Assembly: GCF_003337425.1 (NCBI RefSeq)
Contig: NZ_QPJU01000002.1
Span: forward strand, 124,001-188,000
Source of the DNA: Extensimonas vulgaris
Lineage (GTDB): Bacteria; Pseudomonadota; Gammaproteobacteria; Burkholderiales; Burkholderiaceae_C
Reading direction: 5' to 3'
Length of the DNA stretch: 64,000 bases
Part shown: piece after piece, positions 1 to 7,694 of the stretch
Position numbering within the stretch: position 1 is the first letter of the stretch
Layout: the number at the start of each line of letters is the position of its first letter
The notes under the pieces: model-generated
Seen by the model: only the letters and a program-made list of their open reading frames with translations
What the model was told of the DNA's origin: nothing
The model's database searches: none
Made by a program: the position numbers and the translations under genes

Positions 1-35
1 AGGCCGCCATCCGCGCCGCGCTGGGGATTGCATGA
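1..35 (+). CDS. 3' end of an upstream phage gene (partial)
   Basis: The frame starting at base 3 reads AAIRAALGIA and stops with TGA at 33-35. That stop overlaps the terminase ATG at 32 as ATGA, the usual sign of translational coupling inside a phage operon. In Mu-like phages the gene just before the large terminase is a small-terminase or DUF3486-type gene, so this may be its tail. Only ten codons are visible, so the identity is inference from position. Confidence 0.4.
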   Translation, partial: AAIRAALGIA

Positions 36-1465
36 TGCCTGCCGAGCTCCCTGCGCATCCCACCAAACCACGCGATCGCAAGGGCCGCGCGAAAGTAATC
101 CCGCGCGATGCGCAAGCCATTTTTCTGCCTTACCAATCGGCATGGATCAAGGATGAGTCGCGCCTTAAATTGATGGAAAAAGGCCGGCAGATTGGCCTCT
201 CGTGGAGCACGGCCTATGCCTGCGTGGAGCGCACTGCAGCGCAGGGGGCTCGCCATGACCAATGGGTGAGCAGCCGCGACGATCTGCAGGCGCGCCTGTT
301 CGTCGAGGACTGCAAGCTCTGGGCCGGCATCATGGGCATGGCCGCCAAAGACCTGGGTGAGCTACTGATTGACGATGGCGCGCGCAGCAGCGCCTACGTG
401 GTGGAGTTTGCGTCCGGCAAACGCATCCACAGCATGAGCAGCAACCCCGACGCGCAGGCCGGCAAACGCGGCTCGCGCGTGCTGGATGAATTCGCCTTGC
501 ACCCCGACCCACGCAAACTGTGGTCTATTGCCTACCCTGGCATTACCTGGGGCGGCAACCTGGAGGTAATCAGCACGCACCGCGGCAGCCACAATTTTTT
601 CAACGGCCTGGTGCGCGAGGTGCGCGAGGGCGGAAACCCCAAGGGAATCAGCCTGCACCGCGTGACGCTGCAGGATGCGCTGGATCAGGGATTCCTCTAC
701 AAACTGCAATCCATGCTGCCCGCAGACGATGAGCGCCAGGCAATGGATGAGGCGCAGTATTTCGACTTCATCCGCGCAGGTTGCGCCGATGAGGAATCGT
801 TCCAGCAGGAATACTGCTGCGCCCCGGCGGACGATGACGTCGCATTTTTGGAATACGACCTCATTGCTGCCTGCGAATACCCGCAAACCATCGATTGGCG
901 AACCCGCGAAAACGGCCCGCTTTTTTGCGGCATTGACATCGGCCGCAAGCAGGACTTGACCGTGCTTTGGGTGCTGGAAAAGCTGGGGGACACCTATTAC
1001 ACGCGCCACGTGGAGGCATTGCGCGGCATGCGCAAGTCCGACCAGGAGGCCATCCTATGGCCATGGATAGAGCGCAGCCGCCGCACCTGCATCGATGCGA
1101 CGGGCCTTGGCATTGGCTGGGTCGATGATGCGCAGGACGCATGGGGCCATTACCGGGTGGAGGGCGTGACCTTCACCGGGCCCGTCAAGGAGTCCATGGC
1201 CTATCCAGTGCGCGGCGCCATGGAAGACCGAAAGTTGCGCATCCCTTACGACCAGCGCATCCGCGCTGACCTGCGCTCCGTCACCAAGGTGGTGAGCAGC
1301 GCTGGCAACATCCGTTTTGCGGCAGAGCGCACGCCAGACGGCCACGCTGACCATTTTTGGGCACTGGCATTGGCATTGCACGCAGACAGCGCACCCAGCG
1401 GGCCTCCGAGCGTGGCCAGCCGACCGCGCCGCACCGACCTGCGCCTGCAATTGGAGGGCTATTGA
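32..1465 (+). CDS. Mu-like phage terminase large subunit (TerL, gp28 type)
   Basis: DNA-packaging motor subunit of a Mu-like prophage; 477 aa. An N-terminal ATPase part shows a deviant Walker A region (EKGRQIGLSWST, residues 49-60) and a Walker B-like VLDEFA (about 150-155). The C-terminal RNase H-like nuclease part begins with GIDIGRKQDLT (about 300-310), whose first Asp is expected to bind metal, and continues with IDATGLG (about 352). There are two adjacent ATG codons, 32 and 35; the first overlaps the upstream stop. It is followed one base later by the portal gene. Family assignment is firm; whether the prophage still packages DNA cannot be told. Confidence 0.88.
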   Translation: MMPAELPAHPTKPRDRKGRAKVIPRDAQAIFLPYQSAWIKDESRLKLMEKGRQIGLSWSTAYACVERTAAQGARHDQWVSSRDDLQARLFVEDCKLWAGIMGMAAKDLGELLIDDGARSSAYVVEFASGKRIHSMSSNPDAQAGKRGSRVLDEFALHPDPRKLWSIAYPGITWGGNLEVISTHRGSHNFFNGLVREVREGGNPKGISLHRVTLQDALDQGFLYKLQSMLPADDERQAMDEAQYFDFIRAGCADEESFQQEYCCAPADDDVAFLEYDLIAACEYPQTIDWRTRENGPLFCGIDIGRKQDLTVLWVLEKLGDTYYTRHVEALRGMRKSDQEAILWPWIERSRRTCIDATGLGIGWVDDAQDAWGHYRVEGVTFTGPVKESMAYPVRGAMEDRKLRIPYDQRIRADLRSVTKVVSSAGNIRFAAERTPDGHADHFWALALALHADSAPSGPPSVASRPRRTDLRLQLEGY

Positions 1466-1466
1466 T

Positions 1467-3035
1467 ATGACCGCACGCGGCCTTTACGTCACGCCGAGCG
1501 AATTCGTGCATTTTGCAGACCCATCGGCGCAGCGCCCCCTGTCAGAGCAGATTGCCACACGCGACCGCAGCCCTGATTTTGCGGCGCTGAGCCTGTTGCT
1601 GCCAAACCCTGACCCCATCCTCAAAAAACAGGGCCGCGACATTGCCATTTACACCGAGCTGCGCAGCGATGCGCACGTGGGCGGCTGCATTCGGCGGCGC
1701 AAGGCGGGTGTGCTGGCAATGGAATGGCGGCTGCAGCGCGGCAATGCGAGTGCGCGCACGCTCAAAATATGCCAGGCGGCATTCGATGCGCTGGATATGC
1801 GCCGCATCCTGCGCGAAATGCTCGATGCCCCGTTGTTTGGTTGGCAGCCAATGGAGATCGTGTGGAGCAAACCGCTATTCGGTGGCGCAACGGTGCCGCT
1901 GGATGTGCTGGCAAAGCCTGTCACGTGGTTCCAGTTCGACGCCAATGCGCAACTGCGTTTTCGCTCGCGCAATGCGCCGCTGTATGGCGAGGAGTTGCCA
2001 GAGCGCAAATTCCTGGTTCCGGCGCAGGATGCGAGCTACGCAAACCCCTATGGTTTTGCCGACCTGAGCATGTGTTTCTGGCCCACGGTATTCAAGCGTG
2101 GAGGGTTGAAGTTCTGGGTCACGTTCGCTGAAAAATACGGCACGCCCTGGCTCATCGGAAAGACCCCACGCGGCACACCACCGGCAGAGCAGAGCGCACT
2201 GCTGGACAACCTGGAAGCCATGGTGCAAGACGCTGTTGCGGTGATCCCCGATGACGCCAGCGTGGACATCGTGGAGTCTGCGGGAAAGACGGCGAGCGCA
2301 GACCTGTATGAGCGCCTGCTGATGTTCTGCCGGTCAGAAATAGCCATAGCGCTGCTGGGACAAAACCAGACCACCGAAGTGCAGTCCAACCGTGCCAGCG
2401 CCACCGCGGGCCTGCAGGTGGTGACAGAGCTGCGCGACGCGGACGCGCGCCTGGTGGAGGCAACCCTGAACCAGCTTTTGCGCTGGATCGTTGACCTTAA
2501 CGATGGGCCTGGTGCAGCTGCACCTACGTTCGAACTGTACGAGCAAGAGGAGGTGGATACCACGCTGGCCCTGCGGGATAAGACGCTGACAGAATCTGGC
2601 GCAAAACTCACGCCCGCCTATTTCGCGCGGGTCTATGGTTTCGAGCCTGGTGATATTGCAGAGCCCCCACCACAAACCATGCAAACGCCTGCACCATTGT
2701 CAGGCGCTGCGCAAAACCCAGCGTTTGCAGATGCTGCAGGCAAATATATTGCCCCAGCGCAACGCATGACCACCACAGAAATGCTGGTGCAGGCTATGCA
2801 GGATCAATGGCAAAGCATTTCCGAGCCCATGGTAGCGCCATTGCGTGCGTTGTTTGCAGAGGCTGAAAATTCTGGTTTGACTGCGCAAGAATTGCTGGAC
2901 AAGTTGCCGAGCACATTACCCGAGGTGGACGTGAAACCACTCACGGAAAAACTTGCGCAATCCGCATTCATTGCACGTGTCATTGCAGCCAACAATGCGG
3001 ACAATGCAGACAATGCAGACCTTGCAAAAACATAA
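1467..3035 (+). CDS. Mu-like phage portal protein (DUF935, gp29 type)
   Basis: Portal protein through which DNA enters the phage head; 522 aa. The start at 1467 lies one base after the terminase stop and has GGAGGG eight bases upstream; longer readings of this frame run back into terminase. The N-terminal region KQGRDIAIYTELRSDAHV is typical of DUF935, as is the central Trp/Phe-rich block (FWVTFAEKYGTPW). The C-terminus is Ala/Asn rich, ending in a short ADNADNADL repeat, and looks variable. Order terminase-portal-gp30 is that of Mu-like phages. Confidence 0.88.
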   Translation: MTARGLYVTPSEFVHFADPSAQRPLSEQIATRDRSPDFAALSLLLPNPDPILKKQGRDIAIYTELRSDAHVGGCIRRRKAGVLAMEWRLQRGNASARTLKICQAAFDALDMRRILREMLDAPLFGWQPMEIVWSKPLFGGATVPLDVLAKPVTWFQFDANAQLRFRSRNAPLYGEELPERKFLVPAQDASYANPYGFADLSMCFWPTVFKRGGLKFWVTFAEKYGTPWLIGKTPRGTPPAEQSALLDNLEAMVQDAVAVIPDDASVDIVESAGKTASADLYERLLMFCRSEIAIALLGQNQTTEVQSNRASATAGLQVVTELRDADARLVEATLNQLLRWIVDLNDGPGAAAPTFELYEQEEVDTTLALRDKTLTESGAKLTPAYFARVYGFEPGDIAEPPPQTMQTPAPLSGAAQNPAFADAAGKYIAPAQRMTTTEMLVQAMQDQWQSISEPMVAPLRALFAEAENSGLTAQELLDKLPSTLPEVDVKPLTEKLAQSAFIARVIAANNADNADNADLAKT

Positions 3036-3044
3036 TGCGCTGCA

Positions 3045-3926
3045 ATGCCTGATTCCAATCTGACCCCGGAACAATTCGCGCAGCTCATGAAGCTCACGCC
3101 GCAAGATGCGGTGGATTGGCTCATGGCGCGCAACCTGATGCGCGAGACTTTCGCGTGGGAAGACATTTTTCAAGCTGAGCACAACACGCAATTCACCATT
3201 TCTCGTCTGGCCCGAGTGGACTTATTGCAGGACATTTACGACGGCATCGTTGCCAACGTCAACGGCAATTTGTCGCGCCGCGACTGGATGCGCGACGTCG
3301 AACAACTGCTGCGCGAGCGCGGATGGTGGGGCCTGAATGAGGTCACAGACCCCGTAACTGGCGACGTGGTGCGCACCAGGTTTGATGCTGCACGGCTCAA
3401 GCTCATTTTTGACACCAACACCAGCCAGGCCTATGCGGCAGGATTGTGGGAGCGTGCGCAGCGTACCAAAAAGACTCACCCCTACATGCGCTACGTCACC
3501 ATGGATGATGGCCACGTGCGCCCCAAACATCGCGCCTGGCATAACGTCACCCTGCCAATCGATCACCCATGGTGGGATCAGCATTTCCCGCCCTGCGGCT
3601 GGCGCTGCCGCTGCCGCGCAGAGCCCATGAACCAGGAAGACTACGACCTTGGCTACACAGAGAGCCGCCCAGGTGCAGAGTTCGATGCCAATGCCCCTAT
3701 CGTGCAAACTCCTCTGGTCAAAATAGCCCCCCCAAGCCCCATGGTGGACTATGTAAACACCCGCACTGGACAGATCGTGCAGGTAGCGGATGGCATCGAT
3801 CCAGGCTTTGGCTACAACCCTGGAAAAGCTCGCTCCCAGGCCCTGAAAGACCTCGAGCAGGCCAAGCTGCAGCGGGCCGCAAAGGGCATTGCCGATGCCG
3901 CCAAAAAAGACGGCATGAGCGAGTAA
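3045..3926 (+). CDS. Phage head morphogenesis protein (Mu gp30/F, SPP1 gp7 family)
   Basis: Minor head protein associated with the portal; 293 aa. The C-terminal half carries the family hallmark: a Tyr/His/Arg block (YMRYVTMDDGHVRPKHRAWH) followed by WWDQHFPPCGWRCRCR, whose cysteines and tryptophans are characteristic. It starts nine bases after the portal stop. Mu gpF is longer (around 400 aa or more, from memory), so this is a short version lacking the usual C-terminal extension. It is followed 24 bases later by a gpG-like gene. Confidence 0.87.
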   Translation: MPDSNLTPEQFAQLMKLTPQDAVDWLMARNLMRETFAWEDIFQAEHNTQFTISRLARVDLLQDIYDGIVANVNGNLSRRDWMRDVEQLLRERGWWGLNEVTDPVTGDVVRTRFDAARLKLIFDTNTSQAYAAGLWERAQRTKKTHPYMRYVTMDDGHVRPKHRAWHNVTLPIDHPWWDQHFPPCGWRCRCRAEPMNQEDYDLGYTESRPGAEFDANAPIVQTPLVKIAPPSPMVDYVNTRTGQIVQVADGIDPGFGYNPGKARSQALKDLEQAKLQRAAKGIADAAKKDGMSE

Positions 3927-3950
3927 GTGCAACCCGTGGAGTGCCCATAA

Positions 3951-4406
3951 ATGCTCACCGTCAATATCCAGGACGCGCAGTTGCAGCAAAAGCTTGCCGC
4001 CGCGCATGCACGCCTCAGCGACTTGCATCCGCTGCTCGAGTCCATCGGCGCCATGATGGAGAGCAATGTCCGCAAACGGTTTTCAACCCGCAAAGACCCG
4101 AACGGCCAGAGCTGGCAACCATGGGCAGAGAAAACCATTGCCACGTACCCCAAGAAAGGCGCCCACAAACGCCTGCTGGATCGCTATGGCGACATGATCA
4201 AAAGCCTGTCGCACACCGTCACAGGCGCAGACTCGGTGCGCATTGGTTTCGGCCAGCCCTATGCCGTCTATCACGAGTTCGGCGCCAAAAACATGCCCCG
4301 CCGCGGCATGCTCATGAGCAGCCCAGAGGCCGGGACACTGTCCGCATCCGACGAAACGGCAGTCCTCGCCATCGTGCAGAAATTCATCGACGAATCCATG
4401 GGATAA
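3951..4406 (+). CDS. Phage virion morphogenesis protein (Mu gpG / tail completion S family)
   Basis: Small structural or tail-completion protein, 151 aa. The central pattern RFSTRKDPNGQSWQPWAEKT and the later LLDRYGDMIKSLSH and YAVYHEFGAKNMPRR blocks are those of the phage virion morphogenesis family. In Mu the homologue G follows F exactly as here, but in Mu the next genes encode protease and major head protein, which are absent downstream. It is separated by two bases from the methyltransferase gene. Confidence 0.85.
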   Translation: MLTVNIQDAQLQQKLAAAHARLSDLHPLLESIGAMMESNVRKRFSTRKDPNGQSWQPWAEKTIATYPKKGAHKRLLDRYGDMIKSLSHTVTGADSVRIGFGQPYAVYHEFGAKNMPRRGMLMSSPEAGTLSASDETAVLAIVQKFIDESMG

Positions 4407-4408
4407 GC

Positions 4409-5212
4409 ATGCCAGAACCCTCCGTTTTAGACCACAAACCAACGGCTGAATCGCAGCGCATCGTGACCACTGATCAGGTGGGTTCGGTGCAGTTCCAGAA
4501 GTGCGTGATCGGCGACGCCACCCTCTACTGCGGCGACTCGCGTGAGCTGCTGCGGGCGGGGGTGTTTGGGCCTTGCGATGCGCTGGTGACAGACCCTCCA
4601 TATGCGCTGCAAAACCGCTTCGGCACCATGAAAACCGACAAAGGTACGCGCCGCTTGCAGTTCGACTTCGACAGCAAAGATGCGACCTTTGAGGTCGTGC
4701 AGTCCCTGCGCCTATGCGCTGAACAGGTGCGCAATGCTGCCGTCATATTTTGCGGCACGGAACAAGCTGGCGATGTAGCGCGAACGCTGCGCACCAGCGG
4801 CATGGTTGCCAAGCATGCCGTCTGGGTAAAACCCTATCCGCCTCCACCAGGCGACGGAAACTGGTGGCCATCGGCGCACGAGAACATCGTGTACGCCTAC
4901 CGCAAAGGCGCTTTTTTTGGCGACGACTCCAAGTACCGTTGCAACGTGTTCGTGTGCGACAACCTGCGCTATGGGCGTGCAGAAAAGGTGGCGCACCCCA
5001 CACAAAAGCCGATCGAGCTGCTCAAGTACCTGGTGCGCAGCGTCACGCCTGCGCGTGGCACCGTAATCGACCCCTACATGGGCAGCGGCACCACCGGCGT
5101 AGCCGCGCTGAGCCTGGGCCACAGCTTCATCGGCTGCGAAATCTCCCCCGAGTTTTTCGAGATCGCGTGCCAGCGCGTCGAATTGTTCTATGAGCGTGGA
5201 GGCGCAGCATGA
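4409..5212 (+). CDS. Site-specific DNA methyltransferase (beta-class N4/N6)
   Basis: Phage-borne adenine-N6 or cytosine-N4 methyltransferase, 267 aa. The catalytic TDPPYAL (residues 61-67) comes first and the S-adenosylmethionine-binding block DPYMGSGTTG (about 220-230) near the C-terminus, the motif order of the beta class. Between them is a target-recognition region ending in HPTQKPIELL, also typical. No restriction enzyme gene is adjacent, so it is likely an orphan that protects phage DNA or alters host expression. The ATG at 4409 directly follows the gpG-like stop; longer frames are read-through of earlier genes. The stop overlaps the next ATG (ATGA). Confidence 0.88.
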   Translation: MPEPSVLDHKPTAESQRIVTTDQVGSVQFQKCVIGDATLYCGDSRELLRAGVFGPCDALVTDPPYALQNRFGTMKTDKGTRRLQFDFDSKDATFEVVQSLRLCAEQVRNAAVIFCGTEQAGDVARTLRTSGMVAKHAVWVKPYPPPPGDGNWWPSAHENIVYAYRKGAFFGDDSKYRCNVFVCDNLRYGRAEKVAHPTQKPIELLKYLVRSVTPARGTVIDPYMGSGTTGVAALSLGHSFIGCEISPEFFEIACQRVELFYERGGAA

Positions 5213-5532
5213 CCAACGACATTCACCAAATCCTCACCGAGCGCGGCGACCGCTACGGCAGCTTCCAAACCCACGCCGAGCTCTCCCAGTCCCTCAAAAC
5301 CACCATCACCAAAGCCGCCTCCGCCCGCAGCCTGACCCTCACCCCCGATCAGCAAGAGGCCCTTGAAATGATCCTCCACAAGATCGCCCGCATCATCAAC
5401 GGCGACCCTGACTACGCCGATTCCTGGCTAGACATAGCCGGCTACGCCACCCTCGTAGCCAGTCGCCTCACCCTCCAACCCCCTCAAAAATACGACGCCA
5501 ACTCCGCTTTCACACGGCAAAACCAACTTTAA
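5209..5532 (+). CDS. DUF6378 phage protein
   Basis: 107 aa protein of unknown function, start coupled to the methyltransferase by an ATGA overlap. The pattern ILTERGDRYGSF near residue 7 and EALEMILHKIARI followed by NGDPDYADSWLDIAGYATL matches a family common in phages and prophages and named DUF6378 (recognised from memory). No catalytic role is known. It is the last recognisable phage gene in the window; non-phage sequence and repeats start right after it. Confidence 0.72.
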   Translation: MTNDIHQILTERGDRYGSFQTHAELSQSLKTTITKAASARSLTLTPDQQEALEMILHKIARIINGDPDYADSWLDIAGYATLVASRLTLQPPQKYDANSAFTRQNQL

Positions 5533-5687
5533 TTTCTCGTCCCCTTTTTTTCCATCCCATCCCCTTTTTTCCCCAAATATCGCGCCGTTGCCCCTTCATT
5601 TATCTCACTCCCGTTCATCAGATTCGAATTTCCGGCCGCTGGTGCTGGGGCAAAGGGAGGGTGCCGGGATGTGCGCCCGGCGGCGCA

Positions 5688-5719
5688 CCTTCTTTTCTTG
5701 TCTCGCCAAGAAAAGAAGG
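5688..5719. terminator. Perfect 13 bp inverted repeat, possible terminator
   Basis: CCTTCTTTTCTTG (5688-5700) pairs perfectly with CAAGAAAAGAAGG (5707-5719) around a six-base loop. The arms are A/T-rich and there is no following T-run, so a rho-independent terminator for the phage operon is possible but not proven. It could equally be a dispersed intergenic hairpin. Confidence 0.35.
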
Positions 5720-5767
5720 CAAAAGAAGGCGACCCTGCTGTCTGCGTCCCTGTGCGCCTTACGGCGC

Positions 5768-5936
5768 CTAGCAGCCTGTCGGACTTTGGGCGTCGAAAGC
5801 GAGAATGTGCCCCAGCGAGGCCAGTTTTTGCCGAATTCGCCGCCCCATAGCGGGACTATGGGGCAAGAAGACGGTAAAAAATGGGCCGCTGCGGCGCATT
5901 CGCAGCCGACGATTCCAAAGTCCGACAGGCTGCTAG
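5768..5936 (+). repeat. Palindromic element copy A (intergenic)
   Basis: 169 bp counting CTAG at both ends; the distance between the ends is exactly 165. Perfect 22 bp terminal inverted repeats include AGCCTGTCGGACTTTGG. The centre is a hairpin CCCCATAG-CGGGA-CTATGGGG, and the arms between are partly complementary, so the whole unit can fold on itself. This copy has the C/G version of the terminal pair (GCAGCC...GGCTGC). It lies between the phage remnant and the hemerythrin gene. Confidence 0.92.
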
Positions 5937-6095
5937 GGCAACCTGCGGTGCTCACGCCCGGCGGGGTCGCGCGAAACTCGCTGCGCTCAAACATCGCGCG
6001 CCCTTGATCCGCCGGGCGCTGCGCTCCTCGGCGCAGCCAGAAGGGCGGGGATACCACACGGGCCTTCGCTGCGCTCGGCCTTGGTCTGAAAAGCT

Positions 6096-6125
6096 CCCGT
6101 CATTGCGAGCCCCGCAGGGGCGTGG
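6096..6125. repeat. REP-like repeat, copy 1
   Basis: 30 bp beginning CCCGTCATTGCGAGCCCCGC; its reverse complement recurs at 53412-53441 with 28 of 30 matches. The middle GCCCC-GCA-GGGGC can form a small hairpin. Sequences starting CGTCATTGCGAG are familiar as intergenic repeats in many proteobacteria. Confidence 0.7.
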
Positions 6126-6129
6126 TATT

Positions 6130-6198
6130 AATTGGGGTCAGATTCCAATTAACTCGGCACCTCGCGCATCGGCCGAAAATTGGAATCTGACCCCAATT
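6130..6198. repeat. Inverted pair of TTGGGGTCAGATTCCAA units
   Basis: A 21 bp unit containing TTGGGGTCAGATTCCAA (6130-6150) is repeated in perfect inverse at 6178-6198, separated by 27 bases. Each unit is itself nearly palindromic (AATTGG...CCAATT). Repeats of the GGGGTCAGA type occur around REP-associated tyrosine transposase (RAYT) genes in other bacteria (general knowledge); no such gene is in the window, so this would be a mobilised or orphan doublet. Confidence 0.75.
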
Positions 6199-6299
6199 TC
6201 CAATTTCTGTACCCTCATTTCCCTGACCTGCATCAAAACCCCGACCTGCGGCGCTGCCTAAGCTGTGCGCCTGGATTTTGTGATGCAAGGAGATCGAAC

Positions 6300-6821
6300 A
6301 TGGCCGCACTCGAATGGTCGGATGCCCTGGCGCTGGAATTGCCGTTGATGGACGACACGCACCGCGAATTCGTCGAACTGCTTGCCGCGGTGGACGCGGC
6401 CGACGAGGCGCTCTTGCCCGCGGCTTGGGATGCGTTCGTGGCGCACACCGAGGCGCATTTCGCGCGCGAGGACGCCTGGATGGCCGCGACCCGTTTCGCT
6501 TCGGGCAACTGCCACAGCACCCAGCACAAGGTGGTGCTGCAGGTGTTGCAAGAGGGTTCTGCACGGCTCGCACAGGGTGAACCTGCCATGGTGCGCGCCT
6601 TGGTGGGCGAGCTCGCGCAATGGTTTCCACAGCACACGCAGGCCATGGATGCGGCACTCGCCTTGCACTTGCGCCGGGTGGGCTTCGATCCGGAAACGGG
6701 CGTCGTGCATGCGCCCGAAGCGCTGCCGCAAGTGCTGATCCACGGCTGCGGTGGCGCCACCTGTGCCGAGGGTGATGCGCAAGAGCCCGAGAATGCACCG
6801 GCGCAGGCCGCCGTCGCGTGA
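6300..6821 (+). CDS. Hemerythrin-family oxygen-binding protein
   Basis: 173 aa bacteriohemerythrin-like protein expected to bind O2 at a di-iron centre. Ligand pattern visible: His21 (DDTHREF), His49 and His53 with Glu57 (AHTEAHFARED), His72 and His76 (NCHSTQH), then a late His/Asp pair in the QHTQAMD stretch. The C-terminus has a Cys-containing tail (HGCGGATC) beyond the usual domain. The start at 6300 has AGGAGA seven bases upstream. It stands alone, convergent with marC. Likely role: oxygen storage, sensing or delivery. Confidence 0.85.
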   Translation: MAALEWSDALALELPLMDDTHREFVELLAAVDAADEALLPAAWDAFVAHTEAHFAREDAWMAATRFASGNCHSTQHKVVLQVLQEGSARLAQGEPAMVRALVGELAQWFPQHTQAMDAALALHLRRVGFDPETGVVHAPEALPQVLIHGCGGATCAEGDAQEPENAPAQAAVA

Positions 6822-6849
6822 AATCGGTTTGCGCAAGATGCAATCATTG

Positions 6850-6868
6850 TGATAGCTGCTAGCGCTTG
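6850..6868. repeat. Short Comamonadaceae-type repeat (ATAGCTG family), copy 1
   Basis: TGATAGCTGCTAGCGCTTG lies between the convergent ends of the hemerythrin and marC genes. Related units occur at 15506-15547, 17448-17467 and 48172-48195 in this window. I associate this core with dispersed repeats of Comamonadaceae genomes from memory. Confidence 0.55.
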
Positions 6869-6891
6869 CTGCGCCTTGGTTTCAGCCGTTT

Positions 6892-7524
6892 TTAGCCTAA
6901 AAGTCCAGGGAACAGCTTGCCCAAGCCTTCGGCCATGACTTCGACGGCCAGGGCGGCAAGAATCAGCCCCATGAGGCGCGTCATCACGTTGATGCCGGTT
7001 TTGCCCAGCACGCGCGCGATCGGGTTGGCCAGGGCAAAGCACAGCGCCGTCGCGAGGGCAATCACGAGGCCGTAGCCCAGGAGGGCCGCATGCTGCCAGA
7101 TCGTGTGCGCCCGGTCGGCGTAGATCACCACGGTGGACATGGTGGCCGGCCCCGTGAGCAGTGGAATGGTCAGCGGCACGACGGCGATGCTTGCGCCCGA
7201 GGCGGCTTTTTCTGCGCCTTCTTCCATTTCGTGCGTGTGCGCCTTGGCCTCGGCGGGCTGGGCGTTGAGCATGTTCATTGCGCTGATGAGCAGCAGCATG
7301 CCGCCACCGACTTGAAAGCTCTGCAGCGAGATATTGAAAAATTCCAGAATCTGCAGCCCCAGCAGTGCGCAGGCCGCAATCACGCAAAACACCGCAAACG
7401 CCGCCGTGCGCACCGTGGCGCGGCGCTGCGCAGGCGAAAAGCCCTGGGTGTAGTGGATGAAAAACGGCACGATGGCCAGCGGGTTCACGATGGCCAGCAG
7501 GGTGATCAGCGGCTTGAGGTCCAT
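6892..7524 (-). CDS. marC: MarC-family integral membrane protein
   Basis: 210 aa inner-membrane protein of the MarC (NAAT) family with about six hydrophobic segments: MDLKPLITLLAIVNPLAIVPFF at the N-terminus and the conserved VPLTIPLLTGPATMSTVV in the middle are signatures. A His/Glu-rich cytoplasmic loop (AHTHEMEEG) separates the halves. Substrate is unknown; early links to multiple antibiotic resistance were not confirmed for the family. The start at 7524 is preferred over upstream options because AAGGAG lies eight bases before it, directly after a perfect hairpin (7536-7565). Confidence 0.85.
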   Translation of the reverse strand: MDLKPLITLLAIVNPLAIVPFFIHYTQGFSPAQRRATVRTAAFAVFCVIAACALLGLQILEFFNISLQSFQVGGGMLLLISAMNMLNAQPAEAKAHTHEMEEGAEKAASGASIAVVPLTIPLLTGPATMSTVVIYADRAHTIWQHAALLGYGLVIALATALCFALANPIARVLGKTGINVMTRLMGLILAALAVEVMAEGLGKLFPGLLG

Positions 7525-7535
7525 GCACGGGCTCC

Positions 7536-7565
7536 TTGCCGCTATCGTAAAGACGATAGCGGCAA
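7536..7565 (-). promoter_or_regulatory. Perfect hairpin abutting the marC ribosome binding site
   Basis: TTGCCGCTATCGT and ACGATAGCGGCAA form a perfect 13 bp stem around AAAG. On the marC strand the right arm ends in ...GGCAAGGAG, so the last bases of the stem touch the Shine-Dalgarno. It could be a protein operator, an RNA structure controlling marC translation, or a terminator-like barrier. Confidence 0.5.
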
Positions 7566-7694
7566 ATTCCGCGTGCGGCGGCGGATTTTTGTGCATCCCT
7601 GCCATCGGCGGAGCGTTCTGCTGCAAAAATGCCGTGTTCCGTGACGCTGGCCGTCGCAGGAGCTTGGTCTATCCACTTTTATGAGGAGCATTTC

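Larger units (their letters stand above)
5533..6299. other. Gene-free, repeat-dense prophage border
   Basis: No convincing gene in about 770 bases; open frames here have no family resemblance and run through repeats. The stretch begins with a pyrimidine-rich run (5535-5575), then holds a perfect hairpin at 5688-5719, a full palindromic element at 5768-5936, a REP-like unit at 6096-6125 and a long inverted pair at 6130-6198. The pile-up next to a truncated phage module suggests a zone where insertions are tolerated. Confidence 0.6.

Noticed and set aside
5588-6261. Several open frames of 120-150 codons in the prophage border gap
   Set aside because: They are made of repeat sequence, especially the palindromic element, and lack family resemblance or binding sites.
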